From the NCBI GenBank assembly GCA_030431455.1, contig JAUIJE010000007.1:1-64000 (forward strand): DNA of 64,000 nt, given 5' to 3'. Under the pieces are notes generated by a model. The model was not told where the DNA came from. It did no database searches and saw only the letters and a list, made by a program, of their open reading frames with translations. The position numbers and the translations under genes were made by a program. This stretch comes from a bacterium (GTDB lineage: Bacteria; Myxococcota; UBA727; JAUIJE01). Below, one piece after another: positions 19,004-28,523 of this stretch (position 1 is its first letter; each line of letters starts with the position of its first letter).

Positions 19004-19068
19004 TGGCTCTTCGGCGAGACGCGTTCGGCGCTCACCGAATTGCTTGGCGGTTTGCTTCGCAAACGCGC
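19004..19068. repeat. Diverged dispersed copy of the R67 repeat
   Basis: Aligns along its full length with the 67-bp unit at 1-194: begins TGGCTCT-TCG, continues GAGACGC and CGGCGCT, and ends with a 25-base block containing GGTTTGCTTCGCAAACGCGC identical to that unit. It sits directly before the hexanucleotide array. Confidence 0.75.
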
Positions 19069-19077
19069 GCCCCCGCC

Positions 19078-19236
19078 CCCCACCCGCACCCGCACCCGCA
19101 CCCGCTCCCGCTCCCGCTCCCGCTCCCGCTCCCGCTCCCGCTCCCGCTCCCGCTCCCGCTCCCGCTCTCGCTCTCGCTCCCGCTCTCGCTCCCGCTCTCG
19201 CTCCCGCTCTCGCTCTCGCTCTCGCTCCCGCTCCCG
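19078..19236. repeat. Hexanucleotide simple repeat, CCCGCA then CCCGCT units
   Basis: About 26 near-perfect 6-bp units; the first few are CCCGCA, the rest CCCGCT with TCTCGCT variants. All reading frames are low-complexity (Arg-Ser or Arg-Glu runs) and I treat them as non-coding. The gap 18,854-19,340 holds only this array, the R67 copy, and the upstream region of the desaturase. Confidence 0.9.
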
Positions 19237-19340
19237 TGACTTTTCACACCCCCATGACCCCCCGGTGACACCCCCTGACACCGAGATGACCACCCACCTC
19301 TACGGTCCTCCTGTTCCTTGCCCGAAACAGGAGTCCCCCC

Positions 19341-20231
19341 GTGTCCCACCGCGACGACGAACGCATCGATCTCAAAGGCGCGATCCCCTTCGCCCTCATG
19401 CACCTGGCGTGTCTGGGCGCCTTCTTTGTCGACGTGAACCCGGTCGACTGGCTGGTCTGCCTCGCGCTCTACTACGCGCGCATGGTGGGCATCACCGCGG
19501 GCTATCACCGGTACTTCTCGCACCGCACCTACAAGGTCGGGCGCGGCACGCAGCTGTTCCTCGCCGCCCTCGGCGGCGCGGCCGCACAAAAGGGGGCCCT
19601 GTGGTGGGCGGCCCATCACCGGGTGCACCACAAGTTCTCCGACACCGCGCACGACGTCCACAGCCCGAAGCGTGGCTTTTGGTGGTCACACCTCGGGTGG
19701 ATTCTGTGCAAACGCTACGTGTCCACCGACTGGGACAAGGTCAAAGAGTTCACCCGCTATCCAGAGTTGATGTGGCTCGAGCGCCACTACCTCGTGGTTC
19801 CCACCCTGCTCGCCATCGGGTGTTTCCTCGTCGGGGGCTGGTCGATGTTGTTCGTGGGCTTTTTCCTGAGCACCGTGCTCTGCTACCACGGCACCTTCAC
19901 CATCAACTCGTTGGCCCACGTCTGGGGCCGGCGCCGGTACGAGACCACCGACACCAGCCGCAACAATTTCATTCTCGCCCTCGTCACCTGCGGCGAGGGT
20001 TGGCACAACAACCACCATCACTACCCGTCGGCGGCCAACCAGGGTTTTTTCTGGTGGGAGCTCGACATCTCCTACGCGGTGATCCGGGCGCTCGGCGTCC
20101 TGGGCCTGGCCTGGGACATCCGCACCCCCACGCCGCGGGCGCTCCGGCATCGGCTCATCCAAAAGCCCGCGCGGCGGCGCGTCCGCGCTTCCCGGCTCCC
20201 CGTGCCGGCGGTGGGCCGCGACGCGGTCTGA
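19341..20231 (+). CDS. Acyl-CoA / fatty-acid desaturase
   Basis: Di-iron membrane desaturase of the delta-9 stearoyl-CoA type, 296 residues. All three histidine boxes are present: HRYFSH, HRVHHKF and GWHNNHHHYP. Four hydrophobic stretches (near residues 15-35, 36-50, 145-165 and 166-185) fit the usual four-helix topology with the boxes on the cytosolic side. It introduces a cis double bond in acyl chains and so adjusts membrane fluidity. GTG start at 19341 with an AGGAG site 8 bases upstream. Preceded by a repeat-rich region and followed by sucC after 86 bp. Confidence 0.92.
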   Translation: MSHRDDERIDLKGAIPFALMHLACLGAFFVDVNPVDWLVCLALYYARMVGITAGYHRYFSHRTYKVGRGTQLFLAALGGAAAQKGALWWAAHHRVHHKFSDTAHDVHSPKRGFWWSHLGWILCKRYVSTDWDKVKEFTRYPELMWLERHYLVVPTLLAIGCFLVGGWSMLFVGFFLSTVLCYHGTFTINSLAHVWGRRRYETTDTSRNNFILALVTCGEGWHNNHHHYPSAANQGFFWWELDISYAVIRALGVLGLAWDIRTPTPRALRHRLIQKPARRRVRASRLPVPAVGRDAV

Positions 20232-20276
20232 GGTTGTGGGCCGGCCTGCCGGGTGCTAGAAGCGCCACGACACCGA

Positions 20277-20295
20277 TGTCATACCTTTGATGACA
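20277..20295. promoter_or_regulatory. Inverted repeat upstream of sucC
   Basis: TGTCAT-N7-ATGACA, perfect 6-bp arms, 22 bases before the sucC ATG. Could be an operator for the sucCD run or a small leader hairpin. Confidence 0.35.
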
Positions 20296-20317
20296 GTCGG
20301 GCAACCGTGAGGCCGGC

Positions 20318-21481
20318 ATGAAGATCCACGAGTACCAAGGCAAAGACATCCTCCGGAAATATGGCGTGCCCACGCTGAAGGGCACCCTGGCGCACACCGC
20401 CGACGAGGCGGTGGCGGCGGCCGAGGACCTTGGGTACCCGTGCGTCATCAAGGCCCAAATCCACGCCGGCGGGCGCGGCAAGGGCGGCGGGGTCAAGCTC
20501 GCGAAGAACAAGGCCGAGGCCAAAGAGCACGCCGACGCGATCTTGGGCATGACCCTGAAGACCCACCAGACCGGTCCCGAAGGCCAGCTGGTGAAGAAGG
20601 TGCTCGTCGAGTCCGGCTGCGCGATCGCGCGTGAGCTGTACGTGGGCGTGGTGCTCGACCGCGAGACCAGCCGGGTGTGCGTGATGGCGTCCACCGAGGG
20701 CGGGGTGGAGATCGAGAAGGTCGCCGAAGAGACCCCCGACAAGATCCTCAAGGAATGGGTCGACCCCACGACGGGGCTGATGCCGTTTCAGGCCCGCAAC
20801 CTCGCGTTCGGGCTTGGGCTGAAGGGGTCGGAGATCAAACACGCGGTGAAGTTCTTCACCGCCCTGTACGCCGCCTACATCGGCACCGATGCGTCGCTGG
20901 CCGAGATCAACCCGCTGGTGGTGACCGAGGGGGGCGAGGTCATCGCCCTCGACGCGAAGTTCAACTTCGACGACAACTCGCTGTACCGGCAAAAGGACGT
21001 GGCCGAGATGCGGGACCCCGACGAGGAGGACCCCCGCGAGACCAAGGCCAAGGCGTTCGACCTGAGCTACGTGGCCCTCGACGGCAACATCGGCTGCATG
21101 GTCAACGGCGCGGGCCTGGCCATGGCCACCATGGACATCATCAAACACGTGGGCGGCGAGCCGGCCAACTTCCTCGACGTGGGGGGCGGGGCGGACGAAG
21201 CCAAAGTCACCGCCGCGTTCAAGATCATCCTTGAGGACCCGGCGGTCAAAGCTGTCTTCGTGAACATCTTCGGGGGCATCGCCAAATGTGACGTCATCGC
21301 CGACGGCGTGGTCGCGGCCGCGCGCGAACTCGGCCTCGAGGTCCCGCTCATCGTGCGGCTCGAGGGCACCAACGTCGACCAGGGCAAGCAGATCCTCAAA
21401 GACAGCGGCCTCAAGATCACCCCCGCCGACGACATGCTCGACGGGGCCAAGAAGGCCGTGGCCGCGGCGGGGGCTGCATGA
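20318..21481 (+). CDS. sucC: Succinate-CoA ligase, beta subunit
   Basis: Nucleotide- and succinate-binding subunit of succinyl-CoA synthetase (TCA cycle), 387 residues, normal length. N terminus [18 protein letters not shown] is typical. The ATP-grasp fold shows [27 protein letters not shown] with the Mg ligands, and [11 protein letters not shown]. The CoA-ligase domain has [18 protein letters not shown] and [12 protein letters not shown]. Its TGA overlaps the ATG of a 65-codon ORF, after which sucD follows on the same strand. Confidence 0.97.
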   Translation: MKIHEYQGKDILRKYGVPTLKGTLAHTADEAVAAAEDLGYPCVIKAQIHAGGRGKGGGVKLAKNKAEAKEHADAILGMTLKTHQTGPEGQLVKKVLVESGCAIARELYVGVVLDRETSRVCVMASTEGGVEIEKVAEETPDKILKEWVDPTTGLMPFQARNLAFGLGLKGSEIKHAVKFFTALYAAYIGTDASLAEINPLVVTEGGEVIALDAKFNFDDNSLYRQKDVAEMRDPDEEDPRETKAKAFDLSYVALDGNIGCMVNGAGLAMATMDIIKHVGGEPANFLDVGGGADEAKVTAAFKIILEDPAVKAVFVNIFGGIAKCDVIADGVVAAARELGLEVPLIVRLEGTNVDQGKQILKDSGLKITPADDMLDGAKKAVAAAGAA

Positions 21482-21675
21482 GGAAAGCCACCCCCGCGCG
21501 CGGGATCGAGACCCGCACCCTCAAAGTGCTCGCCGAGCTCTCCGAGAACCTCAAAGGCCGCCAAGACAAGCGCCCCGAGCGCCAAGGCGTGCAAAAAGGC
21601 GATCCCGCGCTCCCCTGGGAGCCCTCCCAACCTTCCGTGCCTCCCGTGGCCCACAGCGAAAGAGTCAACCGATGA
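21478..21675 (+). CDS. Small ORF fitted between sucC and sucD
   Basis: 65 residues, [20 protein letters not shown] at the start, Arg/Lys/Glu-rich then Pro-rich, no membrane segment. It overlaps sucC by ATGA at one end and sucD by ATGA at the other, the same coupling used by proven gene pairs here. Third codon positions are GC-rich, though less than in neighbours. I know no family. The alternative is a non-coding insertion between two genes that normally abut. A reverse-strand reading resembles degenerate intergenic repeats, so caution is needed. Confidence 0.4.
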   Translation: MRKATPARGIETRTLKVLAELSENLKGRQDKRPERQGVQKGDPALPWEPSQPSVPPVAHSERVNR

Positions 21676-22547
21676 GCATCTTCATCGACAAGAACACCAA
21701 GGTCATCGTCCAGGGCATCACCGGATCGGCCGGTGGTTTTCACGCGCGCCAGATGATCGAGTACGGCACCCAAATCGTCGGGGGCGTCACGCCGGGCAAG
21801 GGCGGACAGAAGTTCGACGACAAAGTCCCGGTGTTCAACACCGTGTCGGAGGCCAAGGCCGCCACCAATGCCAATGCGTCGATCATCTACGTGCCGCCTC
21901 CGTTCGCGGCCGACGCGATCCTCGAGGCGGTGTCCGCGGGCATCGAGTTCATCATCACCATCACCGAGGGCATCCCCGTCCTCGACATGGTGAAGGTCAA
22001 AGAAGTGCTCAAGGACAGCGGCTCGCGGTTGGTCGGGCCCAACTGCCCCGGCGTCATCACCCCCGGCCAGTGCAAGATGGGCATCATGCCCGGGCACATC
22101 CACAAAGAGGGCCACGTCGGGGTGGTGAGCAAATCGGGGACCCTGACCTACGAAGCGGTGGGCCAGCTGTCCGCCCTCGGCATCGGCCAATCCACCTGCG
22201 TGGGCATCGGGGGCGACCCCGTCAACGGCACCGGCTTCATCGACGTGCTCAGCGCCTTCAACGACGACAAAGACACCCACGCGGTGGTGATGATCGGCGA
22301 GATCGGCGGCACCGCCGAAGAAGAGGCCGCCGACTGGGTGAAGGCGAACATGAAAAAGCCCGTGGTCGGGTTCATCGCCGGGGTCACCGCGCCGCCGGGC
22401 CGCCGGATGGGCCACGCGGGCGCGATCATCGCCGGGGGCAAGGGCACCGCGAAAGACAAAATCGCCGCGTTCGAGGCCGCCGGCATCGCCGTGGCCCCGA
22501 CCCCGGCCGAAATCGGGGCCACGCTGAAAAGTGTGTACAAGGGGTAA
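21672..22547 (+). CDS. sucD: Succinate-CoA ligase, alpha subunit
   Basis: CoA-binding subunit carrying the phospho-histidine, 291 residues. N terminus [20 protein letters not shown] is the Rossmann-like CoA site; [10 protein letters not shown] and [20 protein letters not shown] follow. The catalytic His lies in [14 protein letters not shown] near residue 245. With SucC it makes succinate and NTP from succinyl-CoA. The ATG at 21672 gives the canonical N terminus. The 190 bp between sucC and sucD is unusual for this pair; its 3' end overlaps the following membrane-protein ORF by 17 bases. Confidence 0.97.
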   Translation: MSIFIDKNTKVIVQGITGSAGGFHARQMIEYGTQIVGGVTPGKGGQKFDDKVPVFNTVSEAKAATNANASIIYVPPPFAADAILEAVSAGIEFIITITEGIPVLDMVKVKEVLKDSGSRLVGPNCPGVITPGQCKMGIMPGHIHKEGHVGVVSKSGTLTYEAVGQLSALGIGQSTCVGIGGDPVNGTGFIDVLSAFNDDKDTHAVVMIGEIGGTAEEEAADWVKANMKKPVVGFIAGVTAPPGRRMGHAGAIIAGGKGTAKDKIAAFEAAGIAVAPTPAEIGATLKSVYKG

Positions 22548-23400
22548 CGCCCTTCTGGCCGCGTTGGCGGTCCTCGGGGTGGTCTGTTGGGCCGACCCCG
22601 CGGCCGCATTGACGGTTCTGCCGGCGCAGGCCGCCCACCTCGAGGTCGACATCGAGGCGCACCCGTCTTCGGTGTACGTGCTGAGCGTGACCGGCCTGCC
22701 CGAGCTTTTGCCCGACGAGACCGCGCCGACGTTGGCGCGCCGCCGGCCGGCGGGCGGGACGCGCAAAGAGGCGCGCCGCCGGGCCCGGGCGCGCAACCAC
22801 GAATCGTCGAGCACCTGGCGCGAGTCGGGTGGGGTCTTGGCCGGTGGGGCCGCGGGCACATTTGCGCGGCTGGTGTCGCTGTTCGCCATGGCGATCGGGG
22901 CGTCGGGGTTGTTTTTGTCGAGCACGTTGCTCTCCCCGTTGCTCGGGCCGGCCGCGTTGCTGGCCATCGGCGCGGCGCTGTTGGTGGGGCAGGGGCTGAT
23001 CAGCAGCTTGGCGTTCGCGGCCGCGAGCACGGTGGTGTTTGGGCTCTTTTCCGACGCCTACCAAGGCCGGTTCTGGTCGATGTGGGGGGCGGCGTTCGGG
23101 GCCGAACTGCTCGCGAGCACCAGCGCGGTGGTCGCGGTGGCGGCCTTTTACGGTTTGGTGTTCACCATCGACGGCTCGACGGTGCTGGGCGCGGTGCAGC
23201 TCGGGCTGGCCACGGTGGTGAGCGGCGGCTTGTCGGTGGTGCCGGTGCTGTTGCTCATGCTCGTGGTGCCGCCGGCGTTGTCGACCGCGGCGCTCGCGTT
23301 GACCGCCGAGCCACGTCCCCCGGCCAACGCCCGGCGCGCGGCCTTGTCCGAGGTGCTTCCTCGACGGGTGCAGACCCTGCGCGTGGGCCTGTCGTTCTGA
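22531..23400 (+). CDS. Signal-peptide multi-pass membrane protein, unknown function
   Basis: 289 residues from a GTG overlapping sucD. The signal segment [15 protein letters not shown] ends at DPAAA. A soluble region with a very basic patch ([11 protein letters not shown]) precedes four or five hydrophobic helices (about 110-265) rich in Ala, Leu and Val. I do not recognise the family. The next gene has the same plan (signal peptide, charged soluble part, block of helices), so the two look like a pair. Placement downstream of sucCD appears incidental. Confidence 0.6.
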   Translation: MCTRGNALLAALAVLGVVCWADPAAALTVLPAQAAHLEVDIEAHPSSVYVLSVTGLPELLPDETAPTLARRRPAGGTRKEARRRARARNHESSSTWRESGGVLAGGAAGTFARLVSLFAMAIGASGLFLSSTLLSPLLGPAALLAIGAALLVGQGLISSLAFAAASTVVFGLFSDAYQGRFWSMWGAAFGAELLASTSAVVAVAAFYGLVFTIDGSTVLGAVQLGLATVVSGGLSVVPVLLLMLVVPPALSTAALALTAEPRPPANARRAALSEVLPRRVQTLRVGLSF

Positions 23401-23445
23401 GCCCGGCGCCGTGCACGGGCCCTCGAATCAGTCTAAGCTGCCCTC

Positions 23446-24399
23446 GTGTTCACCCGCATTGTTCTCCTCGCGTGTGTGCTCGGCGGTGCCCCGGCCGCGG
23501 GGGCGTGGGCCCTGGACGACCAGGACGCGCCGACGGCCGAGGACCGCGTGTACCTCGAGGTCGAGCCCGCCGACACCGCGCACCCTGAGGTGCGGCTGTT
23601 GCCCCGGGGGACACTGTTGCGGCTTGCCCAGGCGGAGCGCGCCGACCCGGAGGGGCCGGCCCTCGACAGCAGCGCGGTCGACGACGACGGGGAGGGCGAC
23701 ACCGCGCTGACCGACCCCGCGGGGGTCGACATCTCCCAGCTCCCGCGCGCCCGGGGGCTGTCCCGCGAAGCCCGGACGTTCTGGTACACCATGGGGGCCG
23801 GGCTCCTATCCAGCATCATTGTGCGGTCGGTGGCGATGGTGCCGCTGTCCATGGCCGCCCTCGCGGCCACCGCGTTGGCCGGGCTCATCGGCCCGGCGGC
23901 CACGCTGGTGCTGTTTGTGGGCATGGGCGTCGGGGTCATCACCATCGATGCCGCGGTGGCCGCGTTGGCTTCGACGCTGACCTTTGACGTGATGAGCGAG
24001 TTCTACCGCTCGCGCTACCTCACGTCGTTCTCGGGCCATTTCTTGGGCAACGCCTTGGCCGCGGCCGTGGCCGGCCTGGTGTTCGCGATGCCGATGATGC
24101 TCATCGCCGGCATCACCGTGTTCACCGACTTCGCCGTGGCCGAGCTCATCACCGGCTTCACGGTGTTCACCACCATCGGGCTCATCCCCGCGTTCCCCGC
24201 GGTGTTCATCGCGTCGCTCGGCCTGCCCGCGATCCTCGGCGCGTGGTCGACGTCGGTGTCCGCGTCGACCAAGGAAGGGTTCGTCATCGACCCCGGCTGG
24301 TTCCCGCTGTCCGCGGGCCGGTCGGCACCGCGGCCGGCGCCGCCCACCGAGCGATCGGCCCAGCTGTTCGGGCCCCGTCTGCTCCTGCCTGGCACGTGA
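23446..24399 (+). CDS. Signal-peptide multi-pass membrane protein, companion of the upstream gene
   Basis: 317 residues, GTG start. Signal peptide MFTRIVLLACVLGGAPAAGA, then an acidic region rich in Asp/Glu (about 22-100), then five hydrophobic helices (about 108-265) and a Pro/Arg-rich tail. Helices contain repeated small-residue stretches such as AALAATALAGLIGPAATLVL. No recognised family. It overlaps the next gene as TGATG, so it is probably expressed with the aminopeptidase-like lipoprotein, which suggests an envelope role for the group. Confidence 0.6.
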   Translation: MFTRIVLLACVLGGAPAAGAWALDDQDAPTAEDRVYLEVEPADTAHPEVRLLPRGTLLRLAQAERADPEGPALDSSAVDDDGEGDTALTDPAGVDISQLPRARGLSREARTFWYTMGAGLLSSIIVRSVAMVPLSMAALAATALAGLIGPAATLVLFVGMGVGVITIDAAVAALASTLTFDVMSEFYRSRYLTSFSGHFLGNALAAAVAGLVFAMPMMLIAGITVFTDFAVAELITGFTVFTTIGLIPAFPAVFIASLGLPAILGAWSTSVSASTKEGFVIDPGWFPLSAGRSAPRPAPPTERSAQLFGPRLLLPGT

Positions 24400-25490
24400 T
24401 GTCCCGCGGCCTGGTCGCGGCCGTGCTCGGGGGGTGCGTCATCGTCTCGGGGTGCGCCCTGGTGCGCGACCTGCCGTGGCTGGCCGAACAGGGCGTGGGC
24501 CAAGCGGAAATCCTGTTCGGCTCCCGCTCGGTGCAAGGGGTGATCGACGACCCCGAGACCGATCCGTTGGTGAAGCGCCGCCTGTCGTTGGTCACCGCCG
24601 CCCGCCGGTTTGCCAAGGACACCCTGGGCCTGACCGTGACCGGCCAATACCGGCGGGTGGTGTTCTTGGATTCGCCCGCGGTGGTGTTTGTGGTCAGCGC
24701 CGCGCCCCGCACGTCGCTGTCGCCGTACACCTGGGACTATCCGGTGCTGGGCAGCTTGCCCTACCGTGGCTTTTTCGCCCTCGAAAAAGCCGAGGCCCTG
24801 CGCACCACCCTCGACGAGCAAGGGCTCGACGCGTCGGTGCGGCCGGTGCGCACCTATTCCTTGCTCGGCATCCTCCCCGACCCGGTGGTCAGCCCCATGC
24901 TGTTCGTGTCCGACGACGCCTACCTCGTCGAGACGGTGATTCACGAGCTCGCCCACGCCACGGTGTTCAAAAACGGGGCGGGGCAGTTCAACGAAGGCCT
25001 CGCCACCTTCATCGGCCACGAGGGCCGACGCCAGTTCATCGAACACGCCTACGGGAAAGACTCCGCCATCTACCGCCGCATGCTCGAAAAAGACAAAGAT
25101 CGCGCGAGCTACGCGGCCGCGGTCTCGGCCTTGGCCTTCGACCTGCGCGTGCTCTACGCGCTGCAAGAGGACCTCTCCGAACAGCAGATCCTCGTCGAGA
25201 AGGACGCGATTTTCCACCGCCACCAGCACCACTACGAAACCGAGGTGCGCAACACATTGCGGACCTGGACCTACCGCGGGCTGCGCCTGCCGGACAACAA
25301 CGCCGAGCTCACCGCCTACGGGCTCTACTCCCTGCAGCAGGCGGTGTACGTCCGGGCGTTCGACGGCTGCCAACAGTCGATGCACTGCTTTTTGCGTCTG
25401 CTCGACGAGGTCGCGCGCGAAGACGACCCCGAGACCGCGCTCGCCGCCCGCGGGGGCAATGACATTGGGCGCGAGGTGTTGCTCCCGTGA
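24399..25490 (+). CDS. Predicted aminopeptidase lipoprotein (COG4324 type)
   Basis: Zinc metallopeptidase-like protein of 363 residues. Lipobox VSGC at residues 17-20 predicts a lipid-anchored envelope protein. The zinc site is VIHELAHATVF near residue 185 (HExxH), with a downstream FNEGLATFIGHEG glutamate, the arrangement of the Gluzincin-like predicted aminopeptidase family. TYSLLGILPDPV and YRGFFALEKAEA are further conserved-looking blocks. The ATG at 24399 overlaps the upstream stop, and the stop overlaps the GTG of the pseudouridine synthase (GTGA). Substrate unknown. Confidence 0.83.
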   Translation: MSRGLVAAVLGGCVIVSGCALVRDLPWLAEQGVGQAEILFGSRSVQGVIDDPETDPLVKRRLSLVTAARRFAKDTLGLTVTGQYRRVVFLDSPAVVFVVSAAPRTSLSPYTWDYPVLGSLPYRGFFALEKAEALRTTLDEQGLDASVRPVRTYSLLGILPDPVVSPMLFVSDDAYLVETVIHELAHATVFKNGAGQFNEGLATFIGHEGRRQFIEHAYGKDSAIYRRMLEKDKDRASYAAAVSALAFDLRVLYALQEDLSEQQILVEKDAIFHRHQHHYETEVRNTLRTWTYRGLRLPDNNAELTAYGLYSLQQAVYVRAFDGCQQSMHCFLRLLDEVAREDDPETALAARGGNDIGREVLLP

Positions 25491-26380
25491 CCGCCCGCGT
25501 CGTCATCGCTCCCGAACAGGCGGGCCAGCGCCTCGACCAGGTCGCGGCCCAGGCCTTTTCGCTCTCGGTGCGCGCGGCCAAACACGCCCTCGCCCAAGGC
25601 CACATCCGGCTCGACGACCGGCCGGCCAAAAAGGGCGACCTGGCCAAGCCCGGCCAGACCCTGACGTATGTGGCCCCGGCCTGGTTTGTGCCCGAAGGCC
25701 CGGTCCCGACCATCCTCGTCGAGACCGCGGACCTGCTCGTGGTCAACAAGCCCGCGGGCTGCCCTTGTCACCCCGCGCAACCGGGCGAGGGGGGCACGGT
25801 GCTCGACCGGCTCGGCGCGGCCTTCCCCGAGGTCTTGGCCGACCTGGGCGGACAGCCGTACGAAGGCGGCCTCTGTCACCGGCTCGACGTGGCCACGTCG
25901 GGGGCGCTGCTCGTGGCCCGCCAGGCCGCGGCCTGGGCGGCGGCGCGCGCGGCGTTTTCCGCCCACGCCGTGCACAAGAGCTACCTCGCCCTGTGCCAAG
26001 GCGCGCCCGACCGCGCGGTCATCGAGGCCCCGCTCGCCCAGCGCGGCGACCACGTGGTGGTCGACGAGACCGGGCTGTTCGCGCGCACCGTGGTCGACGA
26101 CGTGCGGGCCCTGGACCAGGGGCGCACCCTGGTGTGGGTCTCGACCACCACCGGGCGGCGGCACCAAGTCCGCGCGCACCTCGCCGTCTCGGGCGCGCCC
26201 TTGGTCGGCGACGGCCTGTACGGCGGTCCCGCCGACGCCCCGCGATTTATGTTGCACGCGGTGGGCTTGGGCGTGCCCGGGCTGCCACCGGTGCACGCCC
26301 CCCTCGAGGACGACCAACGTTCGCTCCTGGCCGACCTGGGCATCGAGCCTCCGGCCCTCGACTTGTCCCGAGGCGGTTGA
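25487..26380 (+). CDS. RluA-family pseudouridine synthase
   Basis: RNA-modifying enzyme, 297 residues, GTG start. An N-terminal S4-like RNA-binding domain (RLDQVAAQAF, VRAAKHALAQGHIRLDD) precedes the catalytic domain. The catalytic Asp is in GGLCHRLDVATSGALLVAR, the RluA signature HRLDxxTSG. VVNKPAG and TGRRHQVRAHL are the other motifs. It would convert uridine to pseudouridine in 23S rRNA or tRNA; the target position cannot be told. Located between an envelope lipoprotein and gltX, coupled to the former by GTGA. Confidence 0.92.
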   Translation: MTARVVIAPEQAGQRLDQVAAQAFSLSVRAAKHALAQGHIRLDDRPAKKGDLAKPGQTLTYVAPAWFVPEGPVPTILVETADLLVVNKPAGCPCHPAQPGEGGTVLDRLGAAFPEVLADLGGQPYEGGLCHRLDVATSGALLVARQAAAWAAARAAFSAHAVHKSYLALCQGAPDRAVIEAPLAQRGDHVVVDETGLFARTVVDDVRALDQGRTLVWVSTTTGRRHQVRAHLAVSGAPLVGDGLYGGPADAPRFMLHAVGLGVPGLPPVHAPLEDDQRSLLADLGIEPPALDLSRGG

Positions 26381-26411
26381 CGAATCAGGCCGCATTGCCG
26401 ACAGCTGGGGC

Positions 26412-27869
26412 ATGGACCGGCCCATTCGCACCCGCATCGCGCCTTCGCCCACCGGCGACCCCCACGTGGGGACCGGCTACATCGCGCTGTTCAACTACGC
26501 CTTCGCCAAACAACACGGCGGGCAGTTCTTGCTGCGCATCGAGGACACCGACCAGGCGCGCTCCACCAAAGAGAGCGAGGTCGCGATCTTCGACGCCCTG
26601 CGTTGGCTCGGCCTGTCCTGGGACGAGGGCCCCGACGTGGGCGGGGACAAAGGGCCGTACCGGCAATCGGAGCGCACCAGCATCTACCGCGAGCACGCCC
26701 AGATGTTGATCGACAAAGGCGCGGCCTACAAATGTACCTGCACGTCCGAGCGGCTGACCGCGGTGCGACAGAAGCAGGAAGAAGAAAAGAGCGCCTTCCG
26801 CGGGTACGATGGGCACTGCCGCGACAAGGACGCGGCCGCGGTGGAGGCCGAAATCAAAGGCGGGGCCGCGTTTGTGGTCCGGCTGAAGACGCCCGCCGAC
26901 GGCGACACCGTCTTCCACGATGCGCTCCGGGGTGAGATCTCCATCGCCAACAAGGACACCGACGACCAGGTGTTGCTCAAGAGCGATGGGTTCCCCACGT
27001 ACCATTTGGCCAACGTGGTCGACGACCACCTGATGGGCATCACCCACGTCATCCGCGGGGAAGAGTGGATCAAGTCCACGCCCAAACACGTGATGCTCTA
27101 CGACGCGTTCGGGTGGAACAAGCCGTCGTTCGCCCACCTGCCGCTGTTGCGCAACCGTGACAAGTCGAAGGTGTCCAAACGCAAAAACCCGGTGAGCATC
27201 AGCTACTACCGGGAGTCGGGCTACCTCCCCGACGCGTTCGTGAACTTTTTGGGCCATATGGCGTTCACCTTCGAGGACGAGCGCGACGTGTTCAGCCTCG
27301 AGGACTTCGTGAGCGCGTTCAAGCTCGAGAAGGTCTCGCTCGGCGCGCCCATCTTTGACCTCGACAAGTTGCTGTGGCTCAACGGGGTGTACCTGCGCGA
27401 ACACCGCACCGAGGAGCAGGTGGTCGAGTACCTCAAGACCCAGCTCTTCTCGGATGCGTACCTGCGGAAGATCGTGCCCCTGGTGCAAAAACGCGTCGAG
27501 AAGGCCGAGGACTTTGTGCCCTACGCGGACTTTTTCTTCGCCGGTGAGGTCGGTCCGGTGGACCCCGCGGTCTATGTGATTCGCGACTGGGCCAAGAAGA
27601 AGACGGTGAAGTTCTACGAGGCGATGGTCGAGAAGCTGGATACGCAGTACGATTGGAACGAAGAGTCCATCGGCGCGCTGCTCAAAGACTTCGTCAAAGA
27701 AAACGAACTCAAGCCCAAGGACGTGTTCATGCCCCTGCGCATGATGGTCACGGGCAAAAAGTCCTCCCCCGATTTGTTCTCGACGATGGCGGTGCTCGGC
27801 CGGGAGCGTTGCCGCACCCGGATTCGCAAAGCCATCGCCGATTTCAAGCAGTTCAACCCCCCACAATAA
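26412..27869 (+). CDS. gltX: Glutamyl-tRNA synthetase
   Basis: Class I synthetase charging tRNA-Glu, 485 residues. [20 protein letters not shown] contains the HIGH-equivalent [16 protein letters not shown] is the Glu/ATP site; [10 protein letters not shown] is the KMSKS equivalent. A possible zinc-binding CTC...GHC segment lies near residues 112-136. The ATG at 26412 was chosen because it precedes the signature by 9 residues. Whether it is discriminating or also charges tRNA-Gln cannot be read without GatCAB/GlnRS context. The ndk gene follows after 11 bases. Confidence 0.96.
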   Translation: MDRPIRTRIAPSPTGDPHVGTGYIALFNYAFAKQHGGQFLLRIEDTDQARSTKESEVAIFDALRWLGLSWDEGPDVGGDKGPYRQSERTSIYREHAQMLIDKGAAYKCTCTSERLTAVRQKQEEEKSAFRGYDGHCRDKDAAAVEAEIKGGAAFVVRLKTPADGDTVFHDALRGEISIANKDTDDQVLLKSDGFPTYHLANVVDDHLMGITHVIRGEEWIKSTPKHVMLYDAFGWNKPSFAHLPLLRNRDKSKVSKRKNPVSISYYRESGYLPDAFVNFLGHMAFTFEDERDVFSLEDFVSAFKLEKVSLGAPIFDLDKLLWLNGVYLREHRTEEQVVEYLKTQLFSDAYLRKIVPLVQKRVEKAEDFVPYADFFFAGEVGPVDPAVYVIRDWAKKKTVKFYEAMVEKLDTQYDWNEESIGALLKDFVKENELKPKDVFMPLRMMVTGKKSSPDLFSTMAVLGRERCRTRIRKAIADFKQFNPPQ

Positions 27870-27880
27870 CGAGGTTTCAC

Positions 27881-28309
27881 ATGGCCACCGAACGCACCCT
27901 GTCCATCATCAAGCCCGACGGCGTCAAAAAGAACGTCATCGGCCCCATCATCACCAAGTTCGAAGAGAACGGCCTCCACGTCGTCGCCGCGCGCATGGAA
28001 AAGCTCAGCCGCCACCAAGCGGAAGGCTTCTACGCGGTGCACAAAGAGCGCCCCTTCTTCGGCGAGCTCGTCGACTTCATGACCAGCGCTCCGGTGCTGC
28101 TCATGGTCCTCGAGGGCCCGGACGCGATCAAAAAGAACCGTGAGCTCATGGGCGCCACCGACCCGGCCGAGGCCGCCGACGGCACCATCCGCAAGCTCTA
28201 CGCGTCGTCCAAAGGCGAGAACACCGTGCACGGCTCCGACGCCCCCGAGACCGCGGCGTTCGAGATCGGCTGGTTCTTCCCCCAAGCCGACGTGACCAGC
28301 CGCGGCTGA
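27881..28309 (+). CDS. ndk: Nucleoside diphosphate kinase
   Basis: Transfers the gamma phosphate between NTPs and NDPs through a phospho-His; 142 residues, normal length. N terminus [15 protein letters not shown] is the conserved Kpn-like start; [20 protein letters not shown] is the nucleotide site; the catalytic His lies in [16 protein letters not shown] ribosome site precedes the ATG. Eleven bases from gltX, so probably one transcript. A large nested hairpin begins 44 bases after its stop. Confidence 0.97.
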   Translation: MATERTLSIIKPDGVKKNVIGPIITKFEENGLHVVAARMEKLSRHQAEGFYAVHKERPFFGELVDFMTSAPVLLMVLEGPDAIKKNRELMGATDPAEAADGTIRKLYASSKGENTVHGSDAPETAAFEIGWFFPQADVTSRG

Positions 28310-28352
28310 GCCAGGCCTGCGCGCCGCCGAGAGGCGGGCCGCGCCGGTTGCC

Positions 28353-28415
28353 GCCGCGATCCTGTGCGACCCCGTCGCACATGCACGCATGTGCACGGGT
28401 GGGCAGGATCGCGGC
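28353..28415. ncRNA. Nested hairpin/cruciform element, possible structured RNA
   Basis: Perfect outer arms GCCGCGATCCTG (28,353-28,364) and CAGGATCGCGGC (28,404-28,415) enclose two more perfect stems: TGCGAC-CCC-GTCGCA (28,365-28,379) and GCACATGC-AC-GCATGTGC (28,377-28,394), which overlap by three bases so they may alternate. It lies in the 214-bp gap between ndk and the DHH gene. No T tract follows, so it is not a plain intrinsic terminator. Possibilities: structured ncRNA, REP-like element, or an mRNA-end stabiliser. Confidence 0.5.
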
Positions 28416-28523
28416 GTTTCCAATTCCGTGTAGACTCGACTGAGTAATTGGCGGCTTGGGGGAGCCCCTGGGTCGTCCCCTTTGACATCGGGCAACGCAG
28501 ATCGCGGCCCGAGCAGGCAGGCG

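Noticed and set aside
18742-19293. Minus-strand Arg-Glu-run frame over the CCCGCT array
   Set aside because: It is low-complexity translation of a simple repeat, and it overlaps the true four-helix-bundle gene; there is no family signal.
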